NCBI RefSeq assembly: GCF_002086815.1
Contig: NZ_MVID01000002.1
Span: 248,001 to 312,000, forward strand
Source of the DNA: Mycolicibacterium parafortuitum
GTDB taxonomy: Bacteria; Actinomycetota; Actinomycetes; Mycobacteriales; Mycobacteriaceae
Direction of reading: 5' to 3'
Length of the DNA stretch: 64,000 nt
In this document: one piece after another, positions 33,948 through 43,796 of the stretch
How positions within the stretch are numbered: the stretch's first letter is position 1
How the letters are laid out: the number at the start of each line of letters is the position of its first letter
The notes under the pieces: model-generated
What the model saw: the letters and a program-made list of their open reading frames with translations, nothing else
Databases searched by the model: none
Told to the model about the DNA's origin: nothing
Position numbers and translations under genes: made by a program

Positions 33948-34976
33948 TTATCTCCCGTCGCTTCGCTCACCCAGGCCGGCGCCCACCAGATCCAGCCGGT
34001 GCGAAGGGCCGCCGAGCAACCTCGTCACGTCCTTGATCGACGAGTAGTAGCGGTCCATCGGGTAGGTGATGTCCATGCCCATACCGCCGTGCAGGTGGTG
34101 GCACAGCCGCATAGCCGGCGGCGCCTGGGAGGTCAACCAGTACCCGAGGATGGCCAGATCCTCGTCGGCGTCCAGTCCCTCGGACAGTCGCCACACCACC
34201 GAGTTCGACACCAGATCGATTGTCCGCGAAGCGATGTAGACCTCCGACAGCTGCGCCGCCACGGTCTGGAACGTCGACAGCGGACGCCCGAACTGCTCCC
34301 GGTTGGCGACATAGTCGGCGGTCAGCCGCAGCGCACCGGCCACCAGCCCCGCCGCGAAGGCTCCGGTCACCGCCAGCACGAGCTGGTTGACCCGCGCCGC
34401 CGTCCCGCCCTGCAGCACGTCGGTGTCGGCGACGGCGACGTCGTCGAATGTCAGCACGTACTCGTCGGAGCCGTTGGCCGCCGGGGTCTTGCTCACGGTC
34501 AACCCGTCGGCATTGCCTGCCACCACGACGACGCCTGCGTCAGCGGTGACGAGGATCCAGTCCGCCTGCTGCGCATAGCCGACACCGATCTTGGTGCCGT
34601 TGAGCCGACCGTCGGCAAAGCTCACCGCGGGCTGGGCCGGCAGCTGGTCACCGGGCTCGTTGAGCGCCAGTGACAGCACCGAGCCCTTCGCCACGCCCGC
34701 CAGGAACCGGTCCTGCTGCTCGTCGGAAGCCAGATCGAGCAGAATCGCGGTGGCACCGAGAGTGACCAGCGCGGGACTGATCGTCCCGTGCCTGCCGATC
34801 TCGGTGAGCGCCGTCGCGATCTCGGCGAGCCCTACCCCGTCTCCGCCGAGCCGCTCGGGCACCCCGAGCGCGGCCACACCACCGGAAACAAGGGCATCCC
34901 AGCTGTTCTCACGCTCGAGCACCGACGTCACCACATCGGCGACAGCCTGCTGCCCCTCGTCTGGACTGAAATCCAC
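33948..34976 (-). CDS. fadE28: Acyl-CoA dehydrogenase subunit FadE28 (ChsE1)
   Basis: ACAD-fold protein of 342 residues, shorter than typical FadE proteins; partner of FadE29 in an alpha2beta2 enzyme with two rather than four active sites (family knowledge). Recognisable DYVANREQFGRPLSTFQ near 236 and HHLHGGMGMDITYPM near 308. Stop (TAA) lies 1 nt before the fadE29 GTG. Follows cyp125 after 36 bp. Orthologue of Rv3544c. Confidence 0.93.
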   Translation of the reverse strand: MDFSPDEGQQAVADVVTSVLERENSWDALVSGGVAALGVPERLGGDGVGLAEIATALTEIGRHGTISPALVTLGATAILLDLASDEQQDRFLAGVAKGSVLSLALNEPGDQLPAQPAVSFADGRLNGTKIGVGYAQQADWILVTADAGVVVVAGNADGLTVSKTPAANGSDEYVLTFDDVAVADTDVLQGGTAARVNQLVLAVTGAFAAGLVAGALRLTADYVANREQFGRPLSTFQTVAAQLSEVYIASRTIDLVSNSVVWRLSEGLDADEDLAILGYWLTSQAPPAMRLCHHLHGGMGMDITYPMDRYYSSIKDVTRLLGGPSHRLDLVGAGLGERSDGR

Positions 34977-35012
34977 CCGACTCCTCCTTGAGCCTTCGAG
35001 CCTGTCAGCGCG

Positions 35013-36272
35013 TCAGTGCTGAACCGGGCACTTGCCGGTGTAGTCGACCTGCCAATGCTTGATTCCGTTGAGCCACCCGGACTTCAGTCGCTCGGGCTCG
35101 CCGATCGGCTTCAGGTCGGGCATCGCGTCGGCGATCGCGTTGAAGATCAGGTTGATCGTCATCTTGGCGAGGTTGGCGCCGATGCAGTAGTGCGCACCGG
35201 TACCGCCGAAACCGACGTGCGGGTTCGGGTTGCGCGTGATGTCGAAGCTGTGCGGGTTGTCGAAGACCTCTTCGTCGAAGTTGGCCGAGCGGTAGGACAT
35301 CACGACGCGCTCGCCCTTCTTGATCTTCACGCCGCCCAGTTCGGTGTCCTCCAGCGCGGTCCGCTGGAACGCCGACACCGGGGTGGCCCAGCGGACGATC
35401 TCGTCGGCCGCGGTCTCCGGGCGCTCCTTCTTGTAGAGCTCCCACTGCTCGGGGTTCTGCGAGAACGCGATCATGCCGTGCGTGATCGAGTTACGGGTGG
35501 TCTCGTTGCCTGCCACCGCGAGCATCACGACGAAGAAACCGAACTCGTCGTCGGAGAGCTTCTCGCCGTCGATGTCGGCCTCGATCAGCTTGGTGACGAT
35601 GTCCTCGGTCGGGTTCTTCGCCCGCTCCTCGGCCATCTTCATCGCGTAGGTGATCAGCTCGAACGACGACATCGCCGGATCTACGTCGGCGTACTCCGGA
35701 TCCTCACCGGCGGTCATCTCGTTGGACCAGCGGAACAGCTTGTCGCGATCGTCCTGCGGAACGCCCAGCAGTTCCGCGATCGCCTGCAGCGGCAGTTCGC
35801 ACGAGACCTGCTCGACGAAGTCACCGGACCCGGCGGCCGCGGCGGTCTCGGCGATCTTGCGGGCGCGGGCCCGCAGCTCATCCTCCAGCCGGCCGACGGC
35901 ACGCGGCGTGAAACCGCGGGAGATGATCTTGCGCAGCCGGGTGTGCTGCGGGGCATCCATGTTCAGCAGCACGGCCTTCTGCAGATCGATGGCATCGCGC
36001 GTCATGTCCTGCGGCCACACCGGGATGGCACCGTCGGGCGAGCTGCCGAAGATGTCGTTGCGCTTGGACACCTCTTTGACGTCGGCGTGCTTGGTGACGA
36101 GCCAGTAGCCCTTGTCCCCGAACCCGCCCGTACCGCCGGGCACGTCGACCCAGTGGATAGGCTCCGACTTACGCAGCTCCGCCAATTCCTCGACGGGCAG
36201 GCGTTCGAGGTTCAAGGTCGCGTCGAGGAAGTCGAACTCGGGCGAAATGGGACAGGAATTCGTGCCTGACAT
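35013..36272 (-). CDS. cyp125: Steroid C26/27-monooxygenase CYP125
   Basis: P450 of 419 residues: I-helix AGNETTRNS near 263, ExxR DEIVRWATP near 300, heme loop FGGTGAHYCIGANLA near 375. Oxidises the terminal methyl of the cholesterol side chain to the acid and so starts side-chain degradation. First gene of the side-chain operon (cyp125-fadE28-fadE29-chsH2-chsH1-ltp2). ATG 36272 has GAGGAG about 9 nt upstream, so this is a leadered transcript, unlike its divergent neighbour. A KstR box lies 19 bp upstream. Orthologue of Rv3545c. Confidence 0.96.
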   Translation of the reverse strand: MSGTNSCPISPEFDFLDATLNLERLPVEELAELRKSEPIHWVDVPGGTGGFGDKGYWLVTKHADVKEVSKRNDIFGSSPDGAIPVWPQDMTRDAIDLQKAVLLNMDAPQHTRLRKIISRGFTPRAVGRLEDELRARARKIAETAAAAGSGDFVEQVSCELPLQAIAELLGVPQDDRDKLFRWSNEMTAGEDPEYADVDPAMSSFELITYAMKMAEERAKNPTEDIVTKLIEADIDGEKLSDDEFGFFVVMLAVAGNETTRNSITHGMIAFSQNPEQWELYKKERPETAADEIVRWATPVSAFQRTALEDTELGGVKIKKGERVVMSYRSANFDEEVFDNPHSFDITRNPNPHVGFGGTGAHYCIGANLAKMTINLIFNAIADAMPDLKPIGEPERLKSGWLNGIKHWQVDYTGKCPVQH

Positions 36273-36290
36273 AGGTATGGGCTCCTCAAA

Positions 36291-36304
36291 TGCAACGTGT
36301 TCTA
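36291..36304. promoter_or_regulatory. KstR operator (cyp125 side)
   Basis: TGCAACGTGTTCTA, full match to TnnAACnnGTTnnA, 19 bp upstream of cyp125. One of two boxes in this divergent region. Confidence 0.9.
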
Positions 36305-36369
36305 GTGCCAGTAAAACATGCCTCCACCGCAGATGAAAGGCACGCAGGCATCGCTGCTTGTCAGACTAA

Positions 36370-36381
36370 TGGAACGTGTTC

Positions 36382-36383
<2 letters not shown>
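36370..36383. promoter_or_regulatory. KstR operator (fadA5 side)
   Basis: TGGAACGTGTTCTA, full consensus match. Its last two bases begin the fadA5 -10 element (TAGCCT, 36382-36387). Confidence 0.92.
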
Positions 36384-37556
<1,173 letters not shown>

Positions 37557-37557
<1 letters not shown>

Positions 37558-37943
37558 TGCCCATCCCCGAACAGGAGCGCATCGCCGCGGCGCAGAGCTA
37601 CATCAGCGCACTGGCCAGCCATCGCGCCGACGACGTGCCGTTCGCGCCGGGCTGCACCCGTGTCGAAGTCGGCCTCAAGACCGGGTTCTCGGGGGAGCAT
37701 CTGCGCCGCAGCCTCAACCGCGGGCTGCAGTACAAGGTGATCAAGTCGGTCACGACCCCGGAGTTCACCGTGGACGGCGACACCGTGCGGGCGCGGTTCG
37801 AACTGTCGACCAAGCCGTCGCTGGCCGGCCGCAGCGTCGGCGCACGCATCGACGAGACGTTCCTGATCCCCGCTGACGATCCGTCCGGACGGGCGCAGAT
37901 CCACCACATCAACGCCTCGATCCGCCCGTTCCTGAGCCGATAG
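37557..37943 (+). CDS. Conserved hypothetical protein between fadA5 and ddn
   Basis: ORF of 128 residues starting GTG 37557 with a TAGTG stop/start overlap, so translationally coupled to fadA5. Alternating beta-strand pattern and total length suggest an NTF2/SnoaL-like alpha+beta barrel (start PIPEQERIAAAQSYISALAS, end INASIRPFLSR). No catalytic set can be confirmed. In M. tuberculosis I recall ddn directly after fadA5, so this looks like an extra member of the operon. A steroid-binding or isomerase role is possible but unproven. Confidence 0.75.
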
Positions 37944-37946
37944 GAT
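37941..37946 (+). promoter_or_regulatory. -10 element of the ddn-like gene
   Basis: TAGGAT, 6 nt before ATG 37953, overlapping the stop of the preceding gene; suggests an internal leaderless promoter. Confidence 0.5.
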
Positions 37947-37952
37947 CCCGCC

Positions 37953-38453
37953 ATGGTCGAAGCGCCCAAGCCACTGAGCCCCAAGCAGGTCGAGAGCCTC
38001 AACTCGAAGGCGGTCGGCACCGGCATCAAGTGGATGTCGAAGTTCAACACCTGGGCCTACAAGGCGACCGGCGGCCGGCTCGGCTACAAATGGCGCGGCG
38101 GCTCCAACCGCTTCAGCGCGCCGCCCCCGGTGGGCATCCTGACCACCATCGGGCGCAAGTCCGGTGAGCCGCGGGACAGCCCGCTGCTGTTCCTGCGTGA
38201 GTGCGACCGCATCGTTCTCGTCGCGTCACAGGGTGGCCGGGCCACGAACCCGATGTGGTACCTGAACATCCAGGCCAACCCGAACGTGACCTTTCAGGTC
38301 AAGAACGAAAAGCTCACGCTTGTGGCGCGTGACGCCACCGATGCCGAACGTGCCGAGTACTGGCCCAAGCTCGACGCGATGTACCCGGACTTCATCAACT
38401 ACCGGACCTACACCGACCGCAAGATCCCGATCCTGATCTGCGACCCGGCCTGA
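37953..38453 (+). CDS. ddn: F420-dependent nitroreductase-family protein (Ddn/Rv3547-like)
   Basis: Split beta-barrel protein of 166 residues of the deazaflavin-dependent nitroreductase family. Conserved core GRKSGEPRDSPLLFL near 71, ASQGGRATNPMWYLNIQANP near 92 and the C-terminal YPDFINYRTYTDRKIPILIC. M. tuberculosis Ddn reduces quinones and activates nitroimidazole prodrugs; the tyrosines important there fall in this C-terminal segment, and one position is Phe here. Same position after fadA5 as Rv3547. Could be expressed from the KstR promoter and from its own leaderless promoter. Confidence 0.85.
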   Translation: MVEAPKPLSPKQVESLNSKAVGTGIKWMSKFNTWAYKATGGRLGYKWRGGSNRFSAPPPVGILTTIGRKSGEPRDSPLLFLRECDRIVLVASQGGRATNPMWYLNIQANPNVTFQVKNEKLTLVARDATDAERAEYWPKLDAMYPDFINYRTYTDRKIPILICDPA

Positions 38454-38498
38454 CCGTCGTCGCTGCCGTTTCCCACCGGCCGCCGGCGAACGGTCGTC

Positions 38499-38504
38499 TA
38501 GGCT
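38499..38504 (+). promoter_or_regulatory. -10 element of the GT2 gene
   Basis: TAGGCT, 7 nt before ATG 38512; likely promoter of the first polysaccharide island. Confidence 0.5.
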
Positions 38505-38511
38505 TTCCGGC

Positions 38512-39423
38512 ATGGGCGAGACGGACGGTGGGGGGCCGGACCAGGATCGCGTCAAGATCGGCGTCGCCGTCACGACGGTCGGCCGATGGGAACCACTGCG
38601 TGAACTACTCGGCGACCTCGCCGCGCAGACATTGCGCCCGTCTGCCGTCGCGATCGCGCACCATGATGCGGCCGATCACCCCCAATTGGAGAAACTGGTC
38701 GAGTCCTTCTCCGGCACGCTGGATATCCGCACCGTCGTCAGTCCCCGCGGCATCTCCAACGGACGCAACGCCGCGGCCGCGGCGCTTGGCCCCGATGTCG
38801 ACTGGCTGTGGTTCCCCAACGACACGACCCGTATCGAGCCGGACACTCTCGCGCAGCTGTCCCGGCACTGCGTCGCCGGGAATACCGCGGTCGCCGCACA
38901 GCTCGTCGACTCCGAAGGTCCGAGAAACCCTCTCCCAGAGCCTGGTTCGACGCTGACCCGACGAAATGTATGGGGCGCGATGGAACCCGCTACGCTGCTC
39001 GAGCGCACCGCGTTCGAGGCAGCGGGCGGCTGGAACACCTCACTGGGATCTGGGTCCGACACCCCGTGGCAGTCCGGCGAAGGGCCCGATCTGCTGCTGC
39101 GGATGGCCGAGCGTGACAACTTCGCCATCACCTGGGTCCCCGACATCGCGATCTCGGCCCAGACCGAGTTCGCTCACCTCCCGCCGCGCGAACGCCGGCG
39201 TAAGCAGCGCAGCTACGGGCGCGGGCACGGGTACGTGCTACGGCTGTGGCACTACCCTTGGTGGTACAAGGCCGTCAATCTCGTTGCCGCAGCGCTGATG
39301 CCACTGCGCAAACCCGAGAAGTTCGGTCCGGGAGAGGCTTTCGCACTGCTGGTGGGCCGCACTGAGGGTGTACTGGGACGACCGTTCACCCGCGCCACCG
39401 ACCACCGGGCGATCCTGCGATGA
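38512..39423 (+). CDS. Family 2 glycosyltransferase
   Basis: GT-A-fold transferase of 303 residues, cytoplasmic. N-terminal KIGVAVTTVGRWEPLRELL, nucleotide-sugar region SNGRNAAAAALG near 85, and a WFPND segment near 105 where the DxD metal motif is expected; the usual DxD is not clear-cut. C-terminal half carries a WGAMEPATLLERTAFEAAGG acceptor loop and basic RERRRKQRS. Adds a sugar to a lipid-linked or surface glycan. Overlaps the downstream glycoside-hydrolase lipoprotein by 4 bp. Sugar specificity unknown. Confidence 0.85.
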   Translation: MGETDGGGPDQDRVKIGVAVTTVGRWEPLRELLGDLAAQTLRPSAVAIAHHDAADHPQLEKLVESFSGTLDIRTVVSPRGISNGRNAAAAALGPDVDWLWFPNDTTRIEPDTLAQLSRHCVAGNTAVAAQLVDSEGPRNPLPEPGSTLTRRNVWGAMEPATLLERTAFEAAGGWNTSLGSGSDTPWQSGEGPDLLLRMAERDNFAITWVPDIAISAQTEFAHLPPRERRRKQRSYGRGHGYVLRLWHYPWWYKAVNLVAAALMPLRKPEKFGPGEAFALLVGRTEGVLGRPFTRATDHRAILR

Positions 39424-40481
39424 CACGGATAGCACGACGGCTGGTGTCCCTGCTCCTGATCTGCTTCGCGGTGATGTCGTGCCAATCACCGCAACCGCAG
39501 AACCCTGCTGAGATCGGCATGGTCCTCCACTTCCGAGGCGCCGACGACACCATGCTTGGGCGGCAGTTCGACCTGATGGAAGCCATGGATGTCGATTGGG
39601 TCCGGATCGACCTGGACTGGTCTGCCATCGAAAACGAACGTGGCCGATACGACTGGACAATCACCGACAAGCTGGTCGATCAAGCGGAGTCCCACGGCAT
39701 CAGTGTTCTTGGCGTCATCGCCTTTACGCCGGATTGGGCGCAGTCCTCGACAGAAAGCACGCCGGAGATCCGCCGCCACCAGCGGCCGGACCGGCTGTCC
39801 GACTACGCCCAGTTCGCAAAGATGGCCGTGCAACGCTACGCACCGAGAGGCGTGCACAGCTGGGAGGTATGGAACGAGCCCAACACCGGCAAGTTCTGGC
39901 CTCCGGTGCAGGATGCCGATGAGTACGGTGAGTTGTTCCGCCACGCCGCCGATGCGATCCGCGGTGTCGATCCTGACGCGACAGTGTTGATCGGCGGCTT
40001 GACCACCCAACCCGATGCACCGGATCCCGGTCTATCTCCGACAGAGTTCCTCGGACTGCTCTACGACAACGGCACAGCGCAACTCGCAGACGGAGTGGCC
40101 GCTCATCCGTACAGTTTCCCCGCCCTGCCCCTTGACCCCAGTCAGCAGAGGCTGGGCGGATTCAGCGATCTCCCCGCGCTGCACGAGGTGATGAACGCCC
40201 ACGACGACGGTGGCAAGAAGATCTGGATCACCGAGTTCGGGGCACCTACCGGGTCTTCTGACCGCGCCCTATCCGAGGAAGATCAAGCGACGACGCTCTT
40301 CCAGGCACGCGGGCAACTCGACCAGTGGGCGTGGGCGGGGCCGCTGATCTACTACGAACTCGTCGACGGCGGGACGGATCTCGCTGATCCCGAGCAGAAT
40401 TTCGGCGTACTCCGGGAAGACCTCGCTCCGAAAGCGGCGGCGGTAGAGCTTCTACTCGCCGCGTCGCGTAAGGACGATTGA
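39420..40481 (+). CDS. Lipoprotein glycoside hydrolase (PslG/GH39-like)
   Basis: Protein of 353 residues. Lipoprotein signal peptide with a lipobox (LICFAVMSCQS, Cys 21), so anchored outside the membrane. TIM-barrel hydrolase with acid/base Glu in SWEVWNEPNTGKFW near 140 and nucleophile Glu in IWITEFGAP near 265, the clan-A retaining layout also seen in PslG, a hydrolase inside an exopolysaccharide locus. ATGA overlap with the GT2 gene. Likely trims or releases the polysaccharide made by the island. Bond specificity unknown. Confidence 0.85.
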   Translation: MTRIARRLVSLLLICFAVMSCQSPQPQNPAEIGMVLHFRGADDTMLGRQFDLMEAMDVDWVRIDLDWSAIENERGRYDWTITDKLVDQAESHGISVLGVIAFTPDWAQSSTESTPEIRRHQRPDRLSDYAQFAKMAVQRYAPRGVHSWEVWNEPNTGKFWPPVQDADEYGELFRHAADAIRGVDPDATVLIGGLTTQPDAPDPGLSPTEFLGLLYDNGTAQLADGVAAHPYSFPALPLDPSQQRLGGFSDLPALHEVMNAHDDGGKKIWITEFGAPTGSSDRALSEEDQATTLFQARGQLDQWAWAGPLIYYELVDGGTDLADPEQNFGVLREDLAPKAAAVELLLAASRKDD

Positions 40482-40490
40482 CGCAGTCCG

Positions 40491-41594
40491 CTAATCGATC
40501 TCGTCGGCGACCGCTCGCGCGGCCGCGCCGAAGTCGATGCTCGATTGCCGCGCGGCGACGTGCCGCCATCCGCGTTCGGCGAGTACGGCGGTCTTCTCAG
40601 CGTCGCCACAGTAGGCCCGCAGCAGCCTCACCAGCGCCTGCCGATCCCGGGGATCGAAGTAATCAGCACCGTTGCCACAGGTTTCGCGTAACGAGGGGAT
40701 ATCCGATGCGAGCACGGCCGTGTGCGAGGCCATCGCCTCGATGGGAGGCAGACCTGCACCTTCGTGCAGGGACGGCATCACGAGCAGGTCGGCGCCCGAC
40801 ACCAACGACCGCAACACCTCGAAATCGAGACGGCCCATCACCACCACCCGCTCGCCCATCTGTGCGGCCAGCTCCGTGACCCGTTGGTCCCCGCCGCGCA
40901 GCGCCTCCCCGCTGCCGGCGATCACCAGTTTGTGCGGGACGTCGTCACGGATCTCCTCGAAGGCTTCCATCAGCACGGGAAGGTTCTTGTGCCACTTCGA
41001 GTTCCCGACATAGAGGATGTACCGTCCCGGCACGGGGGCGAGGGCTGGGTCCGCTGGCCGGAACCAGTCCTCGGCGACCGGGATCGGGGTCACACAGGTC
41101 CGCGCCGTCGGCGCGACCTCTTTCAGCGTGTCGACCGTCGCCTGCGAGGGCGTGAAGATCACCCGACTCCGGCGCGCATCCAGTTCGAGCATGGTGCGGG
41201 CGTAGTACTTGCGCGCAGCGCTCATACCGCTGATCTGTTTGTCCGTCACGTGCATCGTGTCGTGCACGGTCACGAACAGCGCCATCTTCCGGTGTGCGGG
41301 GCGCAGCATGGTCAGCGGGAACGGGTAATGGGGAACCCAGAAGCCTCGTGGCCGCACCGACCGCAGCACCTGATCCCAGACACGTTGCTCGGCAACTGAA
41401 TACATCGCCGATACGCCGCGCTCGACCACCACCGTGGTGCTTTCGCGCAGCGTCGGCGCCGTGTGTTCGCCGACCAGCACGCCCAGCGACAGGCCGCGCT
41501 GTGCGAACGTCTGCTCCAGTTCGGGGAGAAGCAGACCGATGTACGTCCCGATCCCGCTCTGCCGGATGTGGCGGGCGTCGAACAGGAGGTCCAT
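40491..41594 (-). CDS. Family 4 glycosyltransferase
   Basis: GT-B transferase of 367 residues. N-terminal DARHIRQSGIGTYI glycine loop, C-domain ILYVGNSKWHKNLPVLMEAF near 195 and the ExxxxxxxE donor motif HEGAGLPPIEAM near 290. Retaining sugar transfer from a nucleotide sugar. Last of three minus-strand genes (GT4, epimerase, GT4) with spacings of 3 and 24 bp. Converges on the hydrolase gene with a 9-bp gap. Confidence 0.88.
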   Translation of the reverse strand: MDLLFDARHIRQSGIGTYIGLLLPELEQTFAQRGLSLGVLVGEHTAPTLRESTTVVVERGVSAMYSVAEQRVWDQVLRSVRPRGFWVPHYPFPLTMLRPAHRKMALFVTVHDTMHVTDKQISGMSAARKYYARTMLELDARRSRVIFTPSQATVDTLKEVAPTARTCVTPIPVAEDWFRPADPALAPVPGRYILYVGNSKWHKNLPVLMEAFEEIRDDVPHKLVIAGSGEALRGGDQRVTELAAQMGERVVVMGRLDFEVLRSLVSGADLLVMPSLHEGAGLPPIEAMASHTAVLASDIPSLRETCGNGADYFDPRDRQALVRLLRAYCGDAEKTAVLAERGWRHVAARQSSIDFGAAARAVADEID

Positions 41595-41597
41595 CGG

Positions 41598-42551
41598 TTA
41601 GGTCAGTCGCCCTTCCAATTGGGGCAGGAAGTCGGGGTTGTCCCACATCCGCCGGAGTGTCTCGTCGAGCTGGTGTTGCGGACTCCAGCCGAAGACGTCA
41701 CGGATCCTGGAGATGTCGGCGCCGAGGAAGGGCCGGTCGACCGCGCGCATCCGACGTTCGTCCTGACGTACCTCGAACTCCAGACTGAGCACCGAACGCA
41801 TCCTGTCGACGATCTCACTGACCGAATATTGTTGTCCGCTCGCGAGGTTGACGATTTCGCACTTGCCCGGCCCAGGTTCGTTCCCGAGTGCTGCCGCGGC
41901 GAACCCGCTCGCGGCGTCCAGTACATCGATGTAGTCGCGCTTCGGCCATATGTTGCCGAGCGCAATGCTTTCCGGGTTTCCTCGTAACTGGGCGACGATG
42001 GCGGGCAACAGGTGGGGGTTGGTCTCGCCCGGACCGATGACGTTGAAGAGCCGTACGATCACGCCTGCCAGGTCGCGACTTTCGGCGAGCACGCGCAGGT
42101 AGATCTCGCCCTGATGTTTGGTGTGCCCGTAGATGTCGACCGGCTCCACGACGGACTCCAGCTCGCGGTGATCGGCCTCGTCGGGCCGGTAGACGGCGCC
42201 GCTGCTCGCGAAAACGAAGCGGGTTCCCGGGGCGCAGGCTGCCAGCAGGTTGACCGTGCCTGTGACGTTGGTGGCGACGGCGTTGGCCGGATCGCTGTCA
42301 CATTCGGGGATGTAGTGGATCGCCGCGAGGTGCACGATGACGTCCGGGGCGAACTCCTCGACCAGGGCACGGGTTGCAGCGGCGTCCCGGATGTCGACCC
42401 GCCGAAACGAGAAGCCGTCCAACTCGCCCTGCAGCCAGTCGGGGGTGCCGTAGCGCAGCAGATCCGCGACCAGCACATCGGCCCGGTCCTTGAGGACGCG
42501 CACCAACTGCTTGCCGACAAACCCGGCACCGCCCGTGACCATCACCCGCAT
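41598..42551 (-). CDS. NAD-dependent sugar epimerase/dehydratase
   Basis: Extended SDR of 317 residues. TGGAGFVG near 6, catalytic FASSGAVY and YGHTK near 142, LFNVIGPGETN near 170. Converts an NDP-sugar (epimerase or 4,6-dehydratase type) for the adjoining transferases. The TGxxGxxG and YxxxK motifs are intact. Exact product not readable. Confidence 0.88.
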   Translation of the reverse strand: MRVMVTGGAGFVGKQLVRVLKDRADVLVADLLRYGTPDWLQGELDGFSFRRVDIRDAAATRALVEEFAPDVIVHLAAIHYIPECDSDPANAVATNVTGTVNLLAACAPGTRFVFASSGAVYRPDEADHRELESVVEPVDIYGHTKHQGEIYLRVLAESRDLAGVIVRLFNVIGPGETNPHLLPAIVAQLRGNPESIALGNIWPKRDYIDVLDAASGFAAAALGNEPGPGKCEIVNLASGQQYSVSEIVDRMRSVLSLEFEVRQDERRMRAVDRPFLGADISRIRDVFGWSPQHQLDETLRRMWDNPDFLPQLEGRLT

Positions 42552-42575
42552 GGACCGTCCCCCGTTCTCCGACCG

Positions 42576-43679
42576 CTAATTCCGCCCCGCGACTGCGGAG
42601 GCGTGTTCTTCCAGTGTTTCGGCGACATGTTCCCAATCCAGTGATTGCGCACCCTTGAGCCCCGTCTGCGAGAAACCTTCCCAGTTCTCTGCCGCTGCCA
42701 GAAGCGCTTCGGCGAAATCGGCCGGCTCGGTCCCACAGACGACCCCGCAACCGTACTGCCGGACCACGTCGCGGGCACCGTTCTCAGCGAAGTCGGCGGT
42801 CACCACGGGCAGCCCGCTGGCCATGGCCTCGGCGATGACCCGCGGGAAACCCTCGCGGCGACTGGGCATTCCGAGCACAGCGGCGCGGGACAGCAGATCG
42901 ATCTTCTGGTCCTCGTCCACCGAGCCGAGCACGTGGATGCGCGAGGCGAGCTTCGACCGACGTGCACAGTCGTCGATCTCGTCCCGCGACGGGCCGTTGC
43001 CCGCGATCATCAGATCGCCGGCGAATCCACGGCCCGCGGCGATCTCGAAGGCCTGGATGAGCAGCGGCAGGTTCTTGTGCGGCGCGAGCCGCCCGACGTA
43101 CAGCACTCCCGAGCGGTCCTGGTATGGCACCGACCGGTATCGCGAAGCGACGATCCCGCTGGGAAGCACACCGCAATCACGTTGCGACTGTTCGCGTATC
43201 GCCGCAGCTACTGCTTCGCTGACAGCGAAGTTCATGCCGACCAGTTTGGGTAGCTGTGCCTGCAGCACCCGCAACAACCGGTCCTCCCGTATCTCGCACC
43301 AGTGGATCGCGCTGCGTGCGCGGACCTGCTTCGGAAGCGCCGGGATGTGCAGCAGCGGCCATTCATTCATCAAGAAAAAGTCGTGCTCTTCACCGGTGGC
43401 CATCCGGCGGGCTTCGGCGCTGAACTTGACGATGTCCGACCAGTCCCGCCGAAGCGTGGCGATCCGCGGCTTCATGTAGCGACCTCGGTTGATATGCCGA
43501 CGGACTCTGACACCGTTGAGCATCTCGTCGGCCGGCAGGCCCGGCTCATGCCCGATGCAATGGACGTCGACCTGGTGGCCGCGGCGCACCATCGCCTCGG
43601 CCAACTCCTGGAAGAACACCTCCTGGCCACCGACGTGTGGGAAATACACCTCGGTCAGGAACGCAAACTTCATCGGCAT
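42576..43679 (-). CDS. Family 4 glycosyltransferase
   Basis: GT-B transferase of 367 residues. PHVGGQEVFFQELA near 14, C-domain LYVGRLAPHKNLPLLIQAF near 195, donor motif RREGFPRVIAEAM near 278. First gene of the minus-strand trio; ATG 43679 or the Met two codons later. About 117 bp separate it from the divergent RHH/GAF gene. Likely adds another sugar of the same repeat unit. Confidence 0.88.
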   Translation of the reverse strand: MPMKFAFLTEVYFPHVGGQEVFFQELAEAMVRRGHQVDVHCIGHEPGLPADEMLNGVRVRRHINRGRYMKPRIATLRRDWSDIVKFSAEARRMATGEEHDFFLMNEWPLLHIPALPKQVRARSAIHWCEIREDRLLRVLQAQLPKLVGMNFAVSEAVAAAIREQSQRDCGVLPSGIVASRYRSVPYQDRSGVLYVGRLAPHKNLPLLIQAFEIAAGRGFAGDLMIAGNGPSRDEIDDCARRSKLASRIHVLGSVDEDQKIDLLSRAAVLGMPSRREGFPRVIAEAMASGLPVVTADFAENGARDVVRQYGCGVVCGTEPADFAEALLAAAENWEGFSQTGLKGAQSLDWEHVAETLEEHASAVAGRN

Positions 43680-43784
43680 CCTTCACCTGAAATCGAGCCC
43701 CGATCGTACCTGGGCGCCCCGGAGCACGACGCCCTTTGCTGGTCGCGCGAGCAGCTTTCCGCCGCACGTACATCGTCCGATCGT

Positions 43785-43790
43785 TATGGT
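43785..43790 (+). promoter_or_regulatory. -10 element of the RHH/GAF gene
   Basis: TATGGT, 6 nt before GTG 43797; leaderless start inferred and used to choose the start. Confidence 0.5.
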
Positions 43791-43796
43791 TGCGGT

